DNA of 64,000 nt from Phytoseiulus persimilis (taxonomy: Eukaryota; Arthropoda; Arachnida; Mesostigmata; Phytoseiidae), in assembly GCA_037576195.1 (NCBI GenBank), contig CM075104.1, positions 13,594,211 to 13,658,210 of the forward strand, read 5' to 3'. Below, piece by piece: positions 41,401-55,850 of this stretch (position 1 is the first letter of the stretch; each line of letters opens with the position of its first letter). The notes under the pieces were generated by a model. The model saw only the letters and a list, made by a program, of their open reading frames with translations. It was not told where the DNA came from and searched no databases. Made by a program: the position numbers and the translations under genes.

Positions 41401-44400
41401 GCCAAGCGAAATAATAATACAGCCTCTGTTGGCAGCCGCCTCCAGCAGCAGCGGGCCCCGACCCCGCTCAGGTGAGAGCGGGGGCTGGCACAGGAGCCGC
41501 TACGCCCAACTAGCCGGCCACCGCAAACAGCAAGCAACGCCCGAGCTGGGTTCTACTTTCTTCTCTCCGATAAGAGTGTTCTTTCGTTCCTCCGAGCTCA
41601 CAACTCGACGGCTGCTCCAGATCCGTCGCGCGAGGGGTTTCAACTTCGGTTCTCCCTCGAGTCCCATGATTGCCTCGCTCGCAGGACATTGTCTTGATGA
41701 TCCTCGACAATTTTCTCGTCCCCCTCTTCTTTGCATCTGGATATTGGACCGGATACTGACACGAGAGCCTCTTCTGCCGCGGGCAACGAGAACGCGGCGC
41801 GTGACAATTTTCCGCGAATCCTCCCGGTCTCGACGCCAACGGAGCAGCTGCAAGAAGGATTCGCTGGTTCTCCGCTGATTCCTCATCCGTCACTCGGTGG
41901 CAACCTGATTGGCCGTGCAGTGCTCACAGCATCGAGCGTACCATTCACCGGAGTCCGTTCACGGAGCGGGTCTCGAGTTGACGTGCCATTTTCCATCAAG
42001 ACTCTATTTTCGAGGGTATATGCACTCCCTGGACGTTCAAAGTCGTCTGTGCTCCTTTGAAATGATACTCCGGGATGAAGTCTTTCCTTTGAGATCTGGG
42101 AGATTTCCTCGAGTGGACGCGAAACATATCGAGATACATGCGCGCTCTGTCCGCACAGGATCGTAGTTTTCGAGCATAATACAATTGCGTTCCTCGCCGT
42201 GATGAGCGGATCCAGGTCGAATCGGGCCCTGTTGCATATTTTCCTCGACAGGTGAGGTGTTTCATCAGATATGATCGATTCGCTGTTCGTTACTTGTCAG
42301 GCTGCCGTCCGTGAAATAGAACGAACGATGGCAGCCGGCCTCCTGATGCGACCGCTTCGCAATGCTTGCCTATAAGATGGGTTTCGGCTCCCGGGCGACT
42401 TCGTTTCCAGATTTTGTCGCCGTCGCGATTCCGGAAGCCGGAGTAGCTTTTAGGGGAATGGCCGGATCGATTGTCCCGTGAGAGCGAGCTCGAGAATCAT
42501 CACCTCGTTACCCGCTGCTCCCGTTCTCCCATCCAGAGGGCCGAGGGAAACCCGGAGCAAGACTCGGTGTTTCAGTGGAGTCAGCTGAAATTATTTATCC
42601 GGAAATCGTCTCGTCGGTCTCGAGGCCACGCAGGCATACTCGGAGGCAGTGGAGCGACTCAAACACTCGCGAGCTAATTCCAGTGTGATAGTGTGCGATT
42701 CGTTTGTACCTAAGGAGGAAGAGGTTCCGGCAGCTCATATCACGGCTATGAAATAGGATGAGTAGGTCCAGAAATCGAGTTCACAGATACACAACAGGAA
42801 TGAAGGGGAAAAAGGACTGACGACCAGAAGCACGCACAACAACGGAACGGGAAGTTTGCTACTCGCTCCATCAAAAGTGCGGAAGCTTAAGACTCGAAAA
42901 CGTCGGAGTCGATTCCGAGGGATCCGATACTATATTATTAAGTGCGGAAAGAATGAAGAGATAGTACACATCACATGACTTCAATGAAGACGAACCCTGT
43001 AGAACATTGGGGCGTCAGAGAAAATCGGATCGCGGATAATTAAGAAGGACGGAGTAACTATCCGTGAGAGAGCAGACCTGAATCATCTGCCCGTAGATGA
43101 TTTGCTCGTGATGCGGAAGGGCTCTTGCGTCTGTTACATAGCATTGAGAGCTGGATGGCTCTCTAGAACCATGTTACCGTAACAAATTAGAAGCTTGTTA
43201 GGAATGAGTCATACGTCTGTGGAGAATGCCTGACGTTCAGGAGTGCGACAGTTTTCGAGGCGAATCCCACCAAGAATTTCAAACTCCAAGGCGTCCGCCG
43301 ATGAGTCATGTGAACGCGGGTTGAGTCGTTCAATGAATGTTAAGCTTTGCCGCCGATGAAGAGGCTGCAGGTGGATATTGAGTTCGGTGCTCCGGAAAAA
43401 CGACATCTCAAACACAAGCTTTCCGAAGAGCGCTCCTCATCGAGGGATCTCTGAGGCTCCCAGGTCCTCCTCGAGTGCCTCCTCGAACAATCTCCAGCTT
43501 GGGAGCGACGACGTAGAATGATGCACGTCCTAAGTTCACGCATCCGATCAAAGTATACGTAAGGCTGTGGCGATAATCTCGGGGGTCGCCCCACTCTGTA
43601 CGCATCCGGACACTCCATGGAATCTACCACTGGAGAGCTCAGAGAACAAAAGAGACTTTGGTCAGACGAGACTGCTCTTGAATTGAGGATTCATATTCGG
43701 AACGTTCGATCCTGTCCTTCCGGAGGATAAACGAACACCTCTCCCTCCCAGTAGAAGCCTCCAGTGAGTTGAGCAATATGAGACGCGGAGGCCTCATTTT
43801 TCCGATCCTGTCACCATGTGCTGTTAACTTGCTGGAGGACGGCCGGGACGATTGCAACTTTACGATCGAGCGAAGAATTCCGCGAAGTAGGCTGCAGAAT
43901 TTCGCATGATACGAAGCGTAGCTCACTACGTCACGAGCTGGCCATTTGAGTGCACATCGCGTCTTCAGGCATCAGCCTCGTGGCGAACTTCGACCACGAC
44001 TAAGGAGCACACGATGCGAGTCGCTTCCCAATGACCGGTTCCGCCTGCACTCAATCCAAGAGTCATTTTCTACAATATTCCATCAGCTGGCCGCATGGGG
44101 AAACAGCCTACAAACAACAAGAACTCGTCCTTGATCATCCGACGACGGTGCCACACACCATGATTGGATGCGACAAGTATAGCTGTCGCCTTTGCTTTCT
44201 GTCGCAAGCCGCTCTCCTGTTCGCGTGTTCTGACGGTTGCAGGGTTCCCCGCATTCCGGATCGTCGTCGACCTCATTGAACGCGAGAACATCTGCAAGTA
44301 CTCTGGAGGGATCCATCCCCGGAACAAGAATGCAACGATCCGCCTAGCTGGTCCGCTGTCATGGACAACCGGGAAAGCGCGTCGTCTCCGGCTCAAGTTT

Positions 44401-46428
44401 CGAAATCTGGTCACCTGACAATTAGACTCGTCCGGCCTGCCCCACTGGGTCATTTGCGTCACTGGTGGTTATCTCAGTGAGCAGTTCATCGTGAACACCT
44501 GCAAGCGTCACCTGCTAGTGAGCCCAGAGACCGCAATAACGCTGCGGCGTCGCTCGGAGCCATTGTCGATCGTCGCGCGAGAGTTCTAGCCTGATGGCAA
44601 TCCCTTGCCCGTGGCTCGCCCTCACGAGGGACAACAGCACTCAAACATTGACTCGAGCCATCGTTGGGACCATTATGTACGTCGGACGCACATAGCTACA
44701 TGACATCGCGATCGTGGGCATTCGGTCCGGATCCGACGGGTTCTAGCTCTCACTGGGAGCTCACGGCCGAATGACTCTGAATCTGATTGGAGGGTGGAAA
44801 CATCCCTGGCTTGCCCTAAACCCCTACCTAACATCTGTCTTTCGAGCTCAACTGACCAGAGAACTCCGTCCAGCTTGCAGTTTATCCGACGGAAAGGAAG
44901 GGCTATTCTTGCTCCCAACTGCAAATCCCGGTCCGATCGAATTGAATTCGGGAGCAGAAGCTCTCCCATATGCAAAGACACGACTGTAACGACCAAGGCG
45001 GAAAGGACGATACACGACACTAGTGAATCTTGCGCGACATTGCGTCTTCTTGTTCCGTGCATTTTACATCCAAACTGAGTTGTCGCCCGTCGGGGTTTAT
45101 TCACTAACTCCGTCGAATCGTTCATCTTCGGAGGTGAGTTCGGGGTCGACGTCCGTCGGGGAACATCGGCGAGTGCCGGTTGCTCGACGCACACCGAATC
45201 CAGGTATCCTAATTGAAGCTTTGTCAGCCAGAAGAACAGTTCGCAACGAATGGGCAGCGAAGTCCAGGAAGGAAAGGATCACCTTGAGCTGACTGCGTCA
45301 CCCGACTACGACGAACGTCGGGGGGTAATCTTGCGATCAGCTCGTGAGAACGAAGGAAAGCTTCATCAAATCCCTGGTCCGAGTTGGAAGATCTGCTTGA
45401 ATCAGTTACGCTGGCCTCTGTAGCAGCCGGCCGGGCACCGCCACGGCGAGCATATCCCGAACGGCAGCAGGCGCAGCTTTCGCATTTCGCCGGATTGCTC
45501 AACCAGCGGCTGCCAAAGCCTTCTAATTAAAATCGCTCCTATGCGACAAATGTCAGGACGGTTAGTGCACGTCTCATCCAAAGAGAAACGGCCTTTTCCG
45601 CAGGAGGCCTGCTGTGAGAGGAACCAGATCGGCCCCGCTGAGGCCTTAAACTATCCTGAACCAATATCAAGTTGAAAATCCGAGCTGAACTGAGTTTCGC
45701 TTGATCGTTTCCTCGACGGAACCGTTGGATATTTCTCGGGACGCTCATTTACCTCAGGAATTGCGACCATGGATCTGGTGTTCGGCGTGCCGCAACTGAC
45801 ACTAGCACCAACATCTCGAGCAATCGGCTCCCGATATTGCTCAGGCTGTACAAATAAGTCTGCTCACATGGCACATTTGTGTATCCAGCAAGCTTGTTGA
45901 TCAATGTCGGAAAACGAGAGCTGACCGTGGAGTGGCTACACACATCGATGAGAAAGGTCAATATACGGAGGTTTAGAATGGTAGTACCCTACGTCTATTG
46001 TTTGCACCTCTGTCGCAAGATCAGTGGGACGGTTGCACTGCCGTTCCTCCTCCCCCCACCCCCAATATCCAGCATGCTATTTTGATATGAGATACCTAGA
46101 AAGTAGATGACTACAAGACGACGGATGTGCCATGGTTGTTGTGTGAAAACGCTCCCGAGCGTGAATCAAGCAGGTACGAAACGCTGCAAGGAGAATTATG
46201 CTGATCAGCTTGTGTCGGGTCATCTTGACCATGTAAGCAAAAAATCTGATCAGCGTACACCTGACCAGGCACGTTTGAGGAGCGAGCGGCAGAATGTGGC
46301 TTGGACGAGAGAGCGTGCTGTGATTCGGACAAGCTTTTCACTGTTTCAAGACCCTGGGGTTTGATGGTCGACGGTTCCTCAATGCGACCGGAGTGCTCCT
46401 GGCACCCCTTCTGCGCAGAGAGAGAGCT

Positions 46429-46447
46429 CCCCCCCCCCCCCCCCCCC
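46429..46447. repeat. Poly-C tract, 19 bases
   Basis: An uninterrupted run of 19 C directly after a short GA repeat (agagagag). Such runs are length-polymorphic and error-prone in assembly. Confidence 0.9.
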
Positions 46448-47363
46448 GTCTCATCCAGAAGACTTCATGGGTTCCTCCCGACGGGTCATCATTAGCGGCC
46501 TGATAATTTCATCACGCCTTTGAGCCTTCCGCTCGATTGCCCCGCAACCCTCCTCGTCGAATCAAGATATCGCAGACTGATGATTGTGTCAAACAAGACG
46601 ATAGTTTTTCCTCTTCCAATCAGTCGTCCTTTGCCCGTGATCAAGAGTGATGCCCTCAAGGCTATCTCGATACGCCGAACTTCATCGTCCCCTGATGGTA
46701 ATTTCGAGTCATCGCCTTCCGAATTGAAAATATTCCGAATTCGAGGGGATATGGGTGTGATCAAGAGCTCTCCAACTTCCGACCTCGGGAGAATGGGGTC
46801 AATAGGCAAATTCAGCCTGGTTGACAGGAGGAGCCACGTCCAAAGAAATGACGTCCGCGGATGGAAGAAATTTTCTCCGCTGCTCCTCTCTACTTTTGGC
46901 GCTGGTCATCATAGCGCGTCTGAAAAAGTTAACTTCATATAAGAGGGAACCACTTCCATGATGCCTGTGAGTCAGTCGGAATCACAGGCTCACGAAATGA
47001 ACTCACTGTCGCTCTTGGACCCCCACGTCTTCTACAGGACGGGCAGGAGAAACTCGCATCGCCTTGAAGCATTGATTCTGTGATACTTCGGATCTTTAGG
47101 CGAAAGATCTCCCGGAGCTCCGCGGATCCAATGCGTGATGTGAGCGGCTCAGCGATCGGTGTGCCCCTGTCACATGACATTTTGTGGCAGCTGCCTGGTG
47201 GGAAAAGGCTATCGTCACGGAATTCGCACCAAGGGCAAAGTCGCATTTTGTCGAGACGCATCGACGAATTCCTCTCCGCACTACCTCTGTGAGTCGGGTT
47301 GTAACGCTGACTCCTGTGACATTATCGACTTTTTCAACTACCAATAAGCGTGTCGCGGAGTCT

Positions 47364-47401
47364 ATAAAGTACTACGAATTTCAACAGTCGTAGTACTTTA
47401 T
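47364..47401. repeat. Perfect 14-bp inverted repeat (hairpin)
   Basis: ATAAAGTACTACGA (47,364-47,377) and TCGTAGTACTTTAT (47,388-47,401) are exact reverse complements with a 10-nt loop. No T-run or gene end accompanies it. Confidence 0.85.
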
Positions 47402-50400
47402 CGTAGCAACAGACTTGTTCGAGATTGACTCCGACGTTACCGAACTGCCGGCGACCGAGGCAACGGCAGAGCGGAGCTGTGGAATCCGAGCCAGCAACCT
47501 CGCTCTCGCGAAGGTGTCTCCAGAGGCAGATGAACCTACGTACCTGCCACTGCCTGAGCATGTCAGGAAGCATTCGTGTGATATCGTTATTCGCGGTTAA
47601 TGCCGGAGCCGAGTCATCCCGGCTAACGAGCGACGAGACATGATCAGGAACAGTGAGGGCAGCGCTTGCAGTACTTCGTTCAGATGATTCTGGTTCCTGA
47701 CCCACCTGCCCCGTCGGTTGAAGACACTGCTAATTAACATCTCGTCGTGTCCTGAAGCCTCGCCGAGTTGAATGTTACAGAAGTTCTTGAAACAAACAAT
47801 GAACCACGTCGTCTCAGGAAATTCGGGAACGAGGGAACTAGTGTTTTGCTCCCTCTTTGGGAACGGGAGGGACATTGTTCGTCGATTTCTAGTGCTGGTC
47901 TCGGCTTCCCGTCTTATCTTCAGAGTAGGGGACAATCGAGACTAATCTAAGTCGGCGAATATTTCCATGGCGGATTTGGCTCGTGGATCGGCTCCAATAA
48001 TTCAGGTCTCAGAATGATCACAGAACCATTGGTCCTACCGCAGTTCCCTCTGAAATCGTTTGGATTGTCTTCAGGCGCGACGACGCGCTAGGGACGGAGG
48101 CTTCGACCGAGATCTAGCTGTGTCTCCAGAAGGCGAGATCAGGGAGCCGGCGAGAACCATTCTGACGCGATCCTTTTAGAAACAGGACAACACCAGGGTA
48201 TTGAGCGCGAGATGACGAGCGAGTGGCATTGACAGATCACAGTCTCTCGAAAACTGTGGAGCTCATGTCCGCTAGAGACGCAGAACCGCATTCGCAATGA
48301 ATAAGTCAAGATTCCCGAATTCCAAGGAACCCACAAAGGAATGCGTTTGCTGTTCTGCTCCGCGAGACTCCTGCTCCCGGGTCCTTTTTAGCTCGCTCCA
48401 GCTCTCACCCTGACAGCGCCTTACCGATTCCCCGAAGCTCGATCCTTTGAGCCGTCTCGCACTCCTGCCGCGCATCCTATATTCTGAAGCTGTGGGCGGC
48501 GCGGAACACAACGGTGACGATCATGTCGGCTCCAATCTATTGAATAAGCTCCGACTGAGTGTACATCGGCAGGTTGACCACAGAGCGCGGATGCGTCTCT
48601 TTCATTAAATTTTCCGAATGCCGAGCGTGGAACCGGAAAGCGATCAGGTACGAGCCGGAGGCGCGGCGCAGCGCAGCTTCACGCATACGCAGTCAATTCC
48701 GCCTCATGCGTACACTGAACGTGGCGAGAACGTGCGGAAGTGCATCCGTCCGTCCAAGTGCTCCATTCAGCCAGACTCCCCTGAGATGTCTCGCCCGCGA
48801 ACGCGGTCTCTGTCGCCGACCGCGATCGCAAATATCCTTGAATCGTTCCTGTCGATTGGCTTTTCGGGGGAAGGTCACCAGCGGATTGATGGATAAATAG
48901 ATGGATGCATCAGTGGAAGATGAGGAGACAACAAAAAACGCATTAGCTCTTGCCACGGAGGCGAACTTCATTTACTCAGTCGAACAATGGTCTGCCGGGG
49001 AACGAAACGAGCGAGACTATCAGCAGCTGCTCAGGAAGACTCCCCGTGATCTGCCTTCGGAAAATAGCGACAATGATGACGGAAGTGGTTATAAAGACGG
49101 AGATCGAGCTCGAGACTACAGCGGTCGTCTCAGACCCTTGTTATTCCGAGCAGCATTTCGATAAACGCTAAGCTCCTCACTCATACTTCCACGCTGATGC
49201 AATGTCGATGAGGCGGCCATCGGAAAGCCGAGCTACGAAGTGGCACATCTGCCGAAATCGTTTTTCAAGCAAAGAGAGTGAAAATTTGTGGTCGGACATT
49301 TGTTCCATGGATTCCTCCGAGATTCTGCTCGTAGTTCCTGGTCCTAGAGTACCCTCGACTCAGCAGTGTGCTCACCGGACATCGACCTCTTCGGATCTCT
49401 ATCCCGGCAAAAATATCAAAATAGAATGAGCGGAGTCCTCAAGAAAACGGGTCCGCTTGGAAATCTATCGCCGCTCATCCAGTAGCTGTTTGATGCTTGC
49501 GTTCCCGCTCCGGAGGAGCTGCCCGAGAGAAACTTGGACATGATGGGCCAGGTCGCTGTTCCGTTCAGGCTTCCCTGAATCCGTGTCGACGCTTGTTTGG
49601 AAACGAATTGGTCGCGAAAAATGGAGCATCCCCGGGCTTCCACAGGGCCTCTTCACAGAGAATGTTTCCTGTCGTCCCGGATGGGAGATCCAGGATGCGG
49701 TTGGAGCTCGCGAGTGTATCCTGTCTGCGAGATCCGGATTGAAAAGCGAATACGGAATAGACGGCACGCAAGGCCCCCCCGAACATTTTTCCATTGTGCG
49801 AGGTTTTGATCAGCAGAATGTTTTTCGTCCTGGGAAGTCTTGCACTTCTGCAGATGTATCTAGCTTGATGTGTCGGGAGGCAGCGTTGCGCTGTTCTATG
49901 CTGTCGAGCCGGTCCTGCTCCTTCAGCACGCTCAGGGCGTGTCTCATGTCGTGGGTCAAACTGATATTCAACCCCGACTCAGGAATAGTGTCAGGATCGG
50001 CAGAGGCTCAGCGTTGTGTTGGCACTTTTCAATAGATTGGATGACCTGCAGTCCTTCTGACTTCTTCCCTTCGACCAACTGGGCGTACAACATGCCCCGA
50101 TTCGGGTCTGGGCGTATGCGCCCGAGCCGACGTTCAGGACCTTGGACTAGCTTCAGGGAATCGACGCTAGACCGTCTTCTGGTGTCGTTTAACCCAATCA
50201 GGTACTCGATAATGAACTTATGTGCGAGGGATGTGGGAGGCGAGCTTGTGCGGCTAAGCGCACTCACACGACCCGCCTGAGGTGAGTTCTCGCTCAGCTC
50301 CTGTGTTCGGAGAATCCTCTTTTGTGAAGGTGGAAACCGGGAGATCTTCTTTGAGTCGGCGAGCACTTCGTCCCCTCGTGAGTCCAGCGAGCGTTTCTGC

Positions 50401-53400
50401 CGGCAAACTTTGAAATTAGTCTCTGAGAGGATCTAATCAGCTCCTCGTTGTGGTCTTTCCGTAACGTGGCTTTCCGTCTGGCCAACGAACCGACACCGAA
50501 AGCGACAGGAACGAAGCTGCGTGTGCGACAGCGCGAAGGTCAGCGCAGGCAAGGCATTGGCGGTGAGGCAATCAGACAGACCTCAGAGGTTTGAGTGAAG
50601 CGATCCCGACAGAGGGGAGCGGGAGGCAGGCCGCACACCCCTCCACTTTTCCTCGTGGGGACAACTAGCAGCAGAATGCAGTGAGGTATAGAGTGAAAGA
50701 ATCATCGCTGCCAGCCCGAGCCGTCATTGTCGCGCGGTAGTTCCTTTGTCGTTGCGTTCGTCGTCTGCGTCGTCGTGCTGGTAGTGCAGTATTGTGATCA
50801 TGCAAACAATATGGGTTTAAGTTCGTCGTAGCCATGAACCGTTTGCTCCATCTGCAGGTGCAGGCAACTTCCCGCCGAATAGAGGTCTGCCGAAAGTTCG
50901 CCGGTGGAGTCGCTCACTTCAAAACACTCAATCGCCCTCATGCTCGGTGAAGCGGGCGAAGGGATACAACTTCGCCACCCACACATTGAACGCGAGTTCC
51001 GGCCTCCCATTGGGGTTGAATAACTCCTCCGCTGAACGTTTGGTTCCGCACGAAATAATGACATTATCGATGAAACTTTCAAGTGTTCCCGCGGCTCGAT
51101 TGCAAGCGCCCCTTACCGCGAATGAAGATGTGGCCGGCTAGCCAACATCTTGTCGTTAATTATTTCTCTGTTTGCTCCGTAGGCCGACGTCGCACTCGAT
51201 AAGTCACCGCCATAATAAACAGAAACGTGTCGCTACCTCGTAACCACCGTGGACTCGGTGTTCAAACGAGCGCAACGTATGGGACCGATGCTGCGGCAAT
51301 GCATTTCAGCTGGAAATGACACAGATTTTCGCTCTGCGAACTACACGGACGCCTGTCTGATCGAGACCCACAGTTGGGCACTGCGAGCATCTGCTGATTA
51401 TTTCAACGAACAGTTCGATGAAGAATCACCGTCGCGCGAGAAGCTCTCCCTGACATAGCTCGCAGCAAACGAATGAATTTACAGAAGACTGTGTCGCTAT
51501 GAATTTCGTTGAGAATTGTCACTTGAACAACTCGCACACGTTGTGCTCTGAGCAGCATGTTGCAACTAGTGTCTTCGGATTGGAGCGTGTGAGTGCATCG
51601 TCGAGTTACGACATGAATGGCTGAGTGGAAGACCGATCCCGTCCAGCATCGTCTTTCGATCTCCTCAAAGGTTCCCGCTCGGGGGCTCGAACAGACCTGC
51701 CCCTCAAAACGTCAGAGTCTCTAGCGATGCCGCTCTGACTCTCCGACAGTGGTTGTCTCATCTCTCAGAGAGTTGCGATGTTCTGAGAGACGGGGCGAGA
51801 TGACAAAGCTCGACGATTGAGCCCAGATTGAACGAGATGCTCTTCTACGAAAAATGGATCTCTGCCCGCCGTAAGTGCGCTTGCTTGTGTAAGACATGCA
51901 CCGAATAAATATAGAGGCGGACGCCTCTCCCACAGATGCCTCTAATCGCCTCTTACTTAACGGTAGTGGCTGTGCAAAACAGCTTCCAGGCCAGCATGCA
52001 AGCCTAGGGACCAGTTGTCAACTCGCGAACCGTCGCCCTCCCCTTCGAGCCTCAACCTTCGGCTCCAACCAAAGTTCTGGGTGGCCCGGGTCTCCAAGAA
52101 CGTGAACAGCCCTCCCCCATGTCGAGGAAAATACGGGGCTTCCGTCGTGGAACGAGCAGTCAAAAAATCCAACAAGCCATATTGGTTCTCCAACCCGAAG
52201 AAGGATCTGAGGGTGCCGAGCTGAGCTGCTTCCAGTTCACCTCCTCCATGGTATTCACCGTCTTGAGCGGGCTCCGAACAAGAGCCGCAACCAACGAACT
52301 GTGCACACAGATGCCTTTCATGGCCTCATACACGTGTCCCCGAATCACTCGCACGATTCGTTAGGGGAGCAGGTGCTTGAGGTGAAGCCACTGTTTTTGC
52401 CTCAGTGGTTATGTTATATAGATGATGCTTCTCGGACAAAGAACTCTTCCGAATTTGTTCGAGACCTGGGTCGCGATTCTAACATGCGGTCAAAAACATT
52501 GATTCGCGCATGACGGTTCCCACTCCGGTCCTCCCTGAAGACCGCTCGGGAGACCGGATCGCTCGCACGCGGAGCAGAGTAGACTCTGTGCTTGGAGCCG
52601 TCCAGCCCTTCTCCAGGTTTCAAGGCACAAGTCGGGAATCGAGTAGAAAAATAAGGAGCGTTTGTCACGTTTGGGAGATCGCCGTCGGCTCATCGGAACC
52701 CTCAGCCGGGACAGCGCACGCGGACGAAGAACACTAGCAGAAACGCGGAAACCGGTCACAAGTCAGGCTGAAGAATTTCAATTTCCTGTTCGACTTTGCT
52801 GAAAATACGGGACTTGGCCGCAGCGTCGTTCCCGTTTTTTCAGCGTCGAGTCTCATCACACTATGAGGAACATATCCGTTTGTGGCAATGTCTCTGGGAG
52901 GCCTCCCTCTTCCTCTTTTGGCGCCCCCTCGAATTCGGTCATCGGGACCCCAGGTCGTTTCGGTTGATCCAACAATTGGTGAGAGTCCGTCGTCCCTCTG
53001 TCAGCCCAAGCGGCAACCCGTTTGCCACATTGCTCCGATTGCGCACGTCAGATCATTTCACGTTGCTCGTGTGGGACTTTTCGTCGAACAGAGACACAGG
53101 TCTCAGGAGGGAATGCGATAAACGTTGTTCTCAATTCAATCGAATTCAAGCATGGCCATGAGGCGTAGCTGCTGCCGGTCATACTTGCATTCAAACGAGT
53201 ATGCCAAGATGCTGGCAGAGCCTTCAAATGCATACGCGAATCTCGCCTCCGAGCCGAAGCGTTTGTAGCATCCGAGACAGGAAGACAGTGAAAGACAATC
53301 CACTCGGGAAAACTCAATTCGACTCCATTGAATGAGTGCGCCCCGAGCTCTTGTGCGACGCTGGGAAATATTTGCACGACAAGTCCATCTTCTGACTTTC

Positions 53401-55492
53401 CCGCGGCCAAACCAAGCACGCAGCCGATCCACCAGCTTCGCTCCTCGCTAGCATTCTCGAGCGTTAACTTGAATTGATTGAGTCTCGTAGACTCCTATGA
53501 GGCTTATTTTGGGCTCTGCTCGACATCGTCCCGCTCCCTCGACTCCTGTCAGGAGTTTGGACTTTCAGCCACCAATCGACAGACTCATTGTCCCCTCGTT
53601 CGATGCGGGACGCTATCCAGGCGCGCAGCGTTTCGAAGGAAACCGCGACTTCACTTAAATGTTCCGTGAGAGACTGCGGTTGTCAACAGGGTATGGGATC
53701 GAGCGCTCCTAGCGCTTTCTTCCCTGCGCGGAGGAGTCGATATTCGGCGAGGGTGCCGACCTTGTGGCTGACAACAGATGTTAGGGTTGACGCTCAACAT
53801 TCTTGGGAATTACCATCTTAATTGGTGTCATTTTTTATCCTTTCACTTCGAACTCCATAGACCCTGAAAGTCTATTCATGGCTCTACGGTCACCGAGAGC
53901 TTCCGTTGTGATCTCGCTAGTTTGTCGATTTCCACACGAGAACGCGCTCTTTCCGGGCGGCGTTCGAACCGCCTTCGAGCCACCAGATGTTTTGTGTTCT
54001 CACGGCGGATTTCATCATTGTCTCCTACCCAGCGAGGGGATCCCTAAACCGGATCGGTCTGCTTGCCACCTATGGTTTTCGAACTCGGCTCGCTATTCAA
54101 GGTTTCCCATCGGTTCCCCGATCCACATTGACTATTCGACTTTAAGCTTCTTTTCATTCCGCCTGGTTGAGTTTTCCGGCCGCGTGCGTCGGACTCAGTG
54201 GCGTCTCTGAGGTCGGGAGGCTTCGAGGACGGCGGATGGAGGGGAGCCGAGCCCGGAACCGGCGGTTAGACAGGCAAAGAAAAACCTTGCCGTCAGCTTC
54301 GACGTCCCAAGTTTTGTTGTGAGCCCTCCTGGTCTGGTGGCTCTGGAAGAGCGCGTGCTATAACTACAGCCATGTTTGTGGCCTGTTTTGAGTACAGTAT
54401 TAATCCTGAGTCGAGAGGGAGAGGTGCGACAAGGCATCGAGCCTCATCCAGTGTTGCGAGGGCCACCAGCACTGCATCAGACGTTATCAGCACGTGGCCG
54501 CCTCGTAGTATGTGGAAAAGCTACAAAAGACGACAACAAAGCTGTCGCATAGGTCCTGACGGCCAAGTCAAACAGCCTGAGCGGACCTGCTCGGAACGAC
54601 TCCCAGACCCGTCCTGGCTGATTTCTTGAGCGGTGCGCATAGGCGGAGGACATTGGAAAACACTGAGAGATTTGTTGCAGGCGGTGTGGACGATGAGAGC
54701 GAATCACGCACTGAAACTGCGGACAGCCGATTTTGAAGTTCGAATGTTGGGGTTTGTCGACGCTGAGCTAAGATCGGAGCTCGAACGCTCACGCTGATTC
54801 TGTAGATTCCTGCAAGTTCGTGAACAGAGAGACGGAGACATCTTGGGCAGCAGCAGGAGCAGCCGCGCTGGGTGTCGATGATAGAACAGCCGCAACAGCG
54901 GCTCAAGGAGGTCATGAAGCGTAAAGGTGTTTTCCACCGACGCTCCACCGCTGATATATGTACTCTTTGGCGTTCGATTGAAATCCACAAACCATCTCCG
55001 CAATCCTCTGGAAATAGCACTCGGCTCGGAATCGCCGGAAAAAAGAGAGCAAACACGCTGTTCCCGCTCCAGGTCGAGAACAGCGCTGACTTGGGACGAC
55101 GAGTTGACCGAGAAAGACGTACCGTTGTGATGTATGTATTGAGCTATGGCTTAAAAGAGGCTCAGCAGTCGGCGACGTTTTCAAGCTCACGCAGAGCAGA
55201 ATGGAAACATGGTGGCTCGTAAGGACAAGGGAACGGTGTGATTAGAGTTTTTAGGTTGAAGTAATTTTAATCAGGCCTTGCCCGCGTTTGTCTGTCGCAA
55301 AGCCACAGTTACAAGAGATCACTCTGAGGATCTCTGCCGAGATAAGTCAAGTCCTGAGCTTCGTGTTCGCAGTTCGGTGGGTAATTGGAAATATTCCCGT
55401 CCGATTGGAGAATACACCCTTGGAAAGCGATGGAGGCCACGCTCAAAGAGCAAGCGGTGCAATCTTGGATGAGGTGGAAATTTGACACTTAC

Positions 55493-55524
55493 ACCTCGAG
55501 TTAAACTCGAAAATCCTCGTGCTG
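55493..55524 (-). CDS. Possible 32-nt microexon of the unrecognised minus-strand gene
   Basis: Acceptor attcctcag and donor T/GTAAGT bound 32 nt whose phase continues the exon ending at 55,851 (CG+C, Arg), giving STRIFEFNSR. The evidence is splice sites and phase only, so this could be chance. Confidence 0.25.
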
Positions 55525-55850
55525 CTGAGGAATTTGAGTCGGATGCGGTATGAACGTCAGAGTCAGAGCTCCGGGGGAAAACCACTCTGTGCCTTCCACT
55601 GCGAAACTCTCGACCTCACAAAGTCCATTGATTCGAAAATATCTGGTTAAAAACTCAGCAGAAATGTCCTGCAGCGCCGCCGTCTAGTCTTCTGATAAAT
55701 AAAACTGCAATCAACGACCGTTGTGGATCCGCTATTCAAATTAAAATCACTCGACGGAGTCCGTTCGGTGAGTGGATTTCTTCTTCCCTCCTGCTCGTTT
55801 CTCGACAAGCTCGCCGCTAATTGAGAGCTGTAAACGTCTCGAGTACTCAC

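Larger units (their letters stand above)
27573..42900. other. Upstream region, GC-rich in parts, no gene recognised
   Basis: ORFs of 150-250 codons occur (for example 29,660-30,412 minus and 34,648-35,268 plus), but they sit in GC-rich DNA where stops are rare, are matched by ORFs on the other strand, and have low-complexity or unrecognisable products. The region may hold Cav2 promoter and 5' leader exons that cannot be seen without transcripts. Confidence 0.4.
42901..55492. other. Intergenic or intronic region, only broken short ORFs
   Basis: Many ORFs of 60-150 codons occur on both strands in shifting frames. On the minus strand at 43.2-43.9, 45.5-46.0, 46.5-47.3, 49.9-50.4 and 53.1-53.5 kb, translations look protein-like but change frame repeatedly. 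I recognise no family and cannot call a gene. Confidence 0.35.

Noticed and set aside
53950..53980. tRNA-like T-arm on the minus strand (GGTTCGAAC)
   Set aside because: The GC arms pair, but the upstream 60 nt give no D or anticodon arm.
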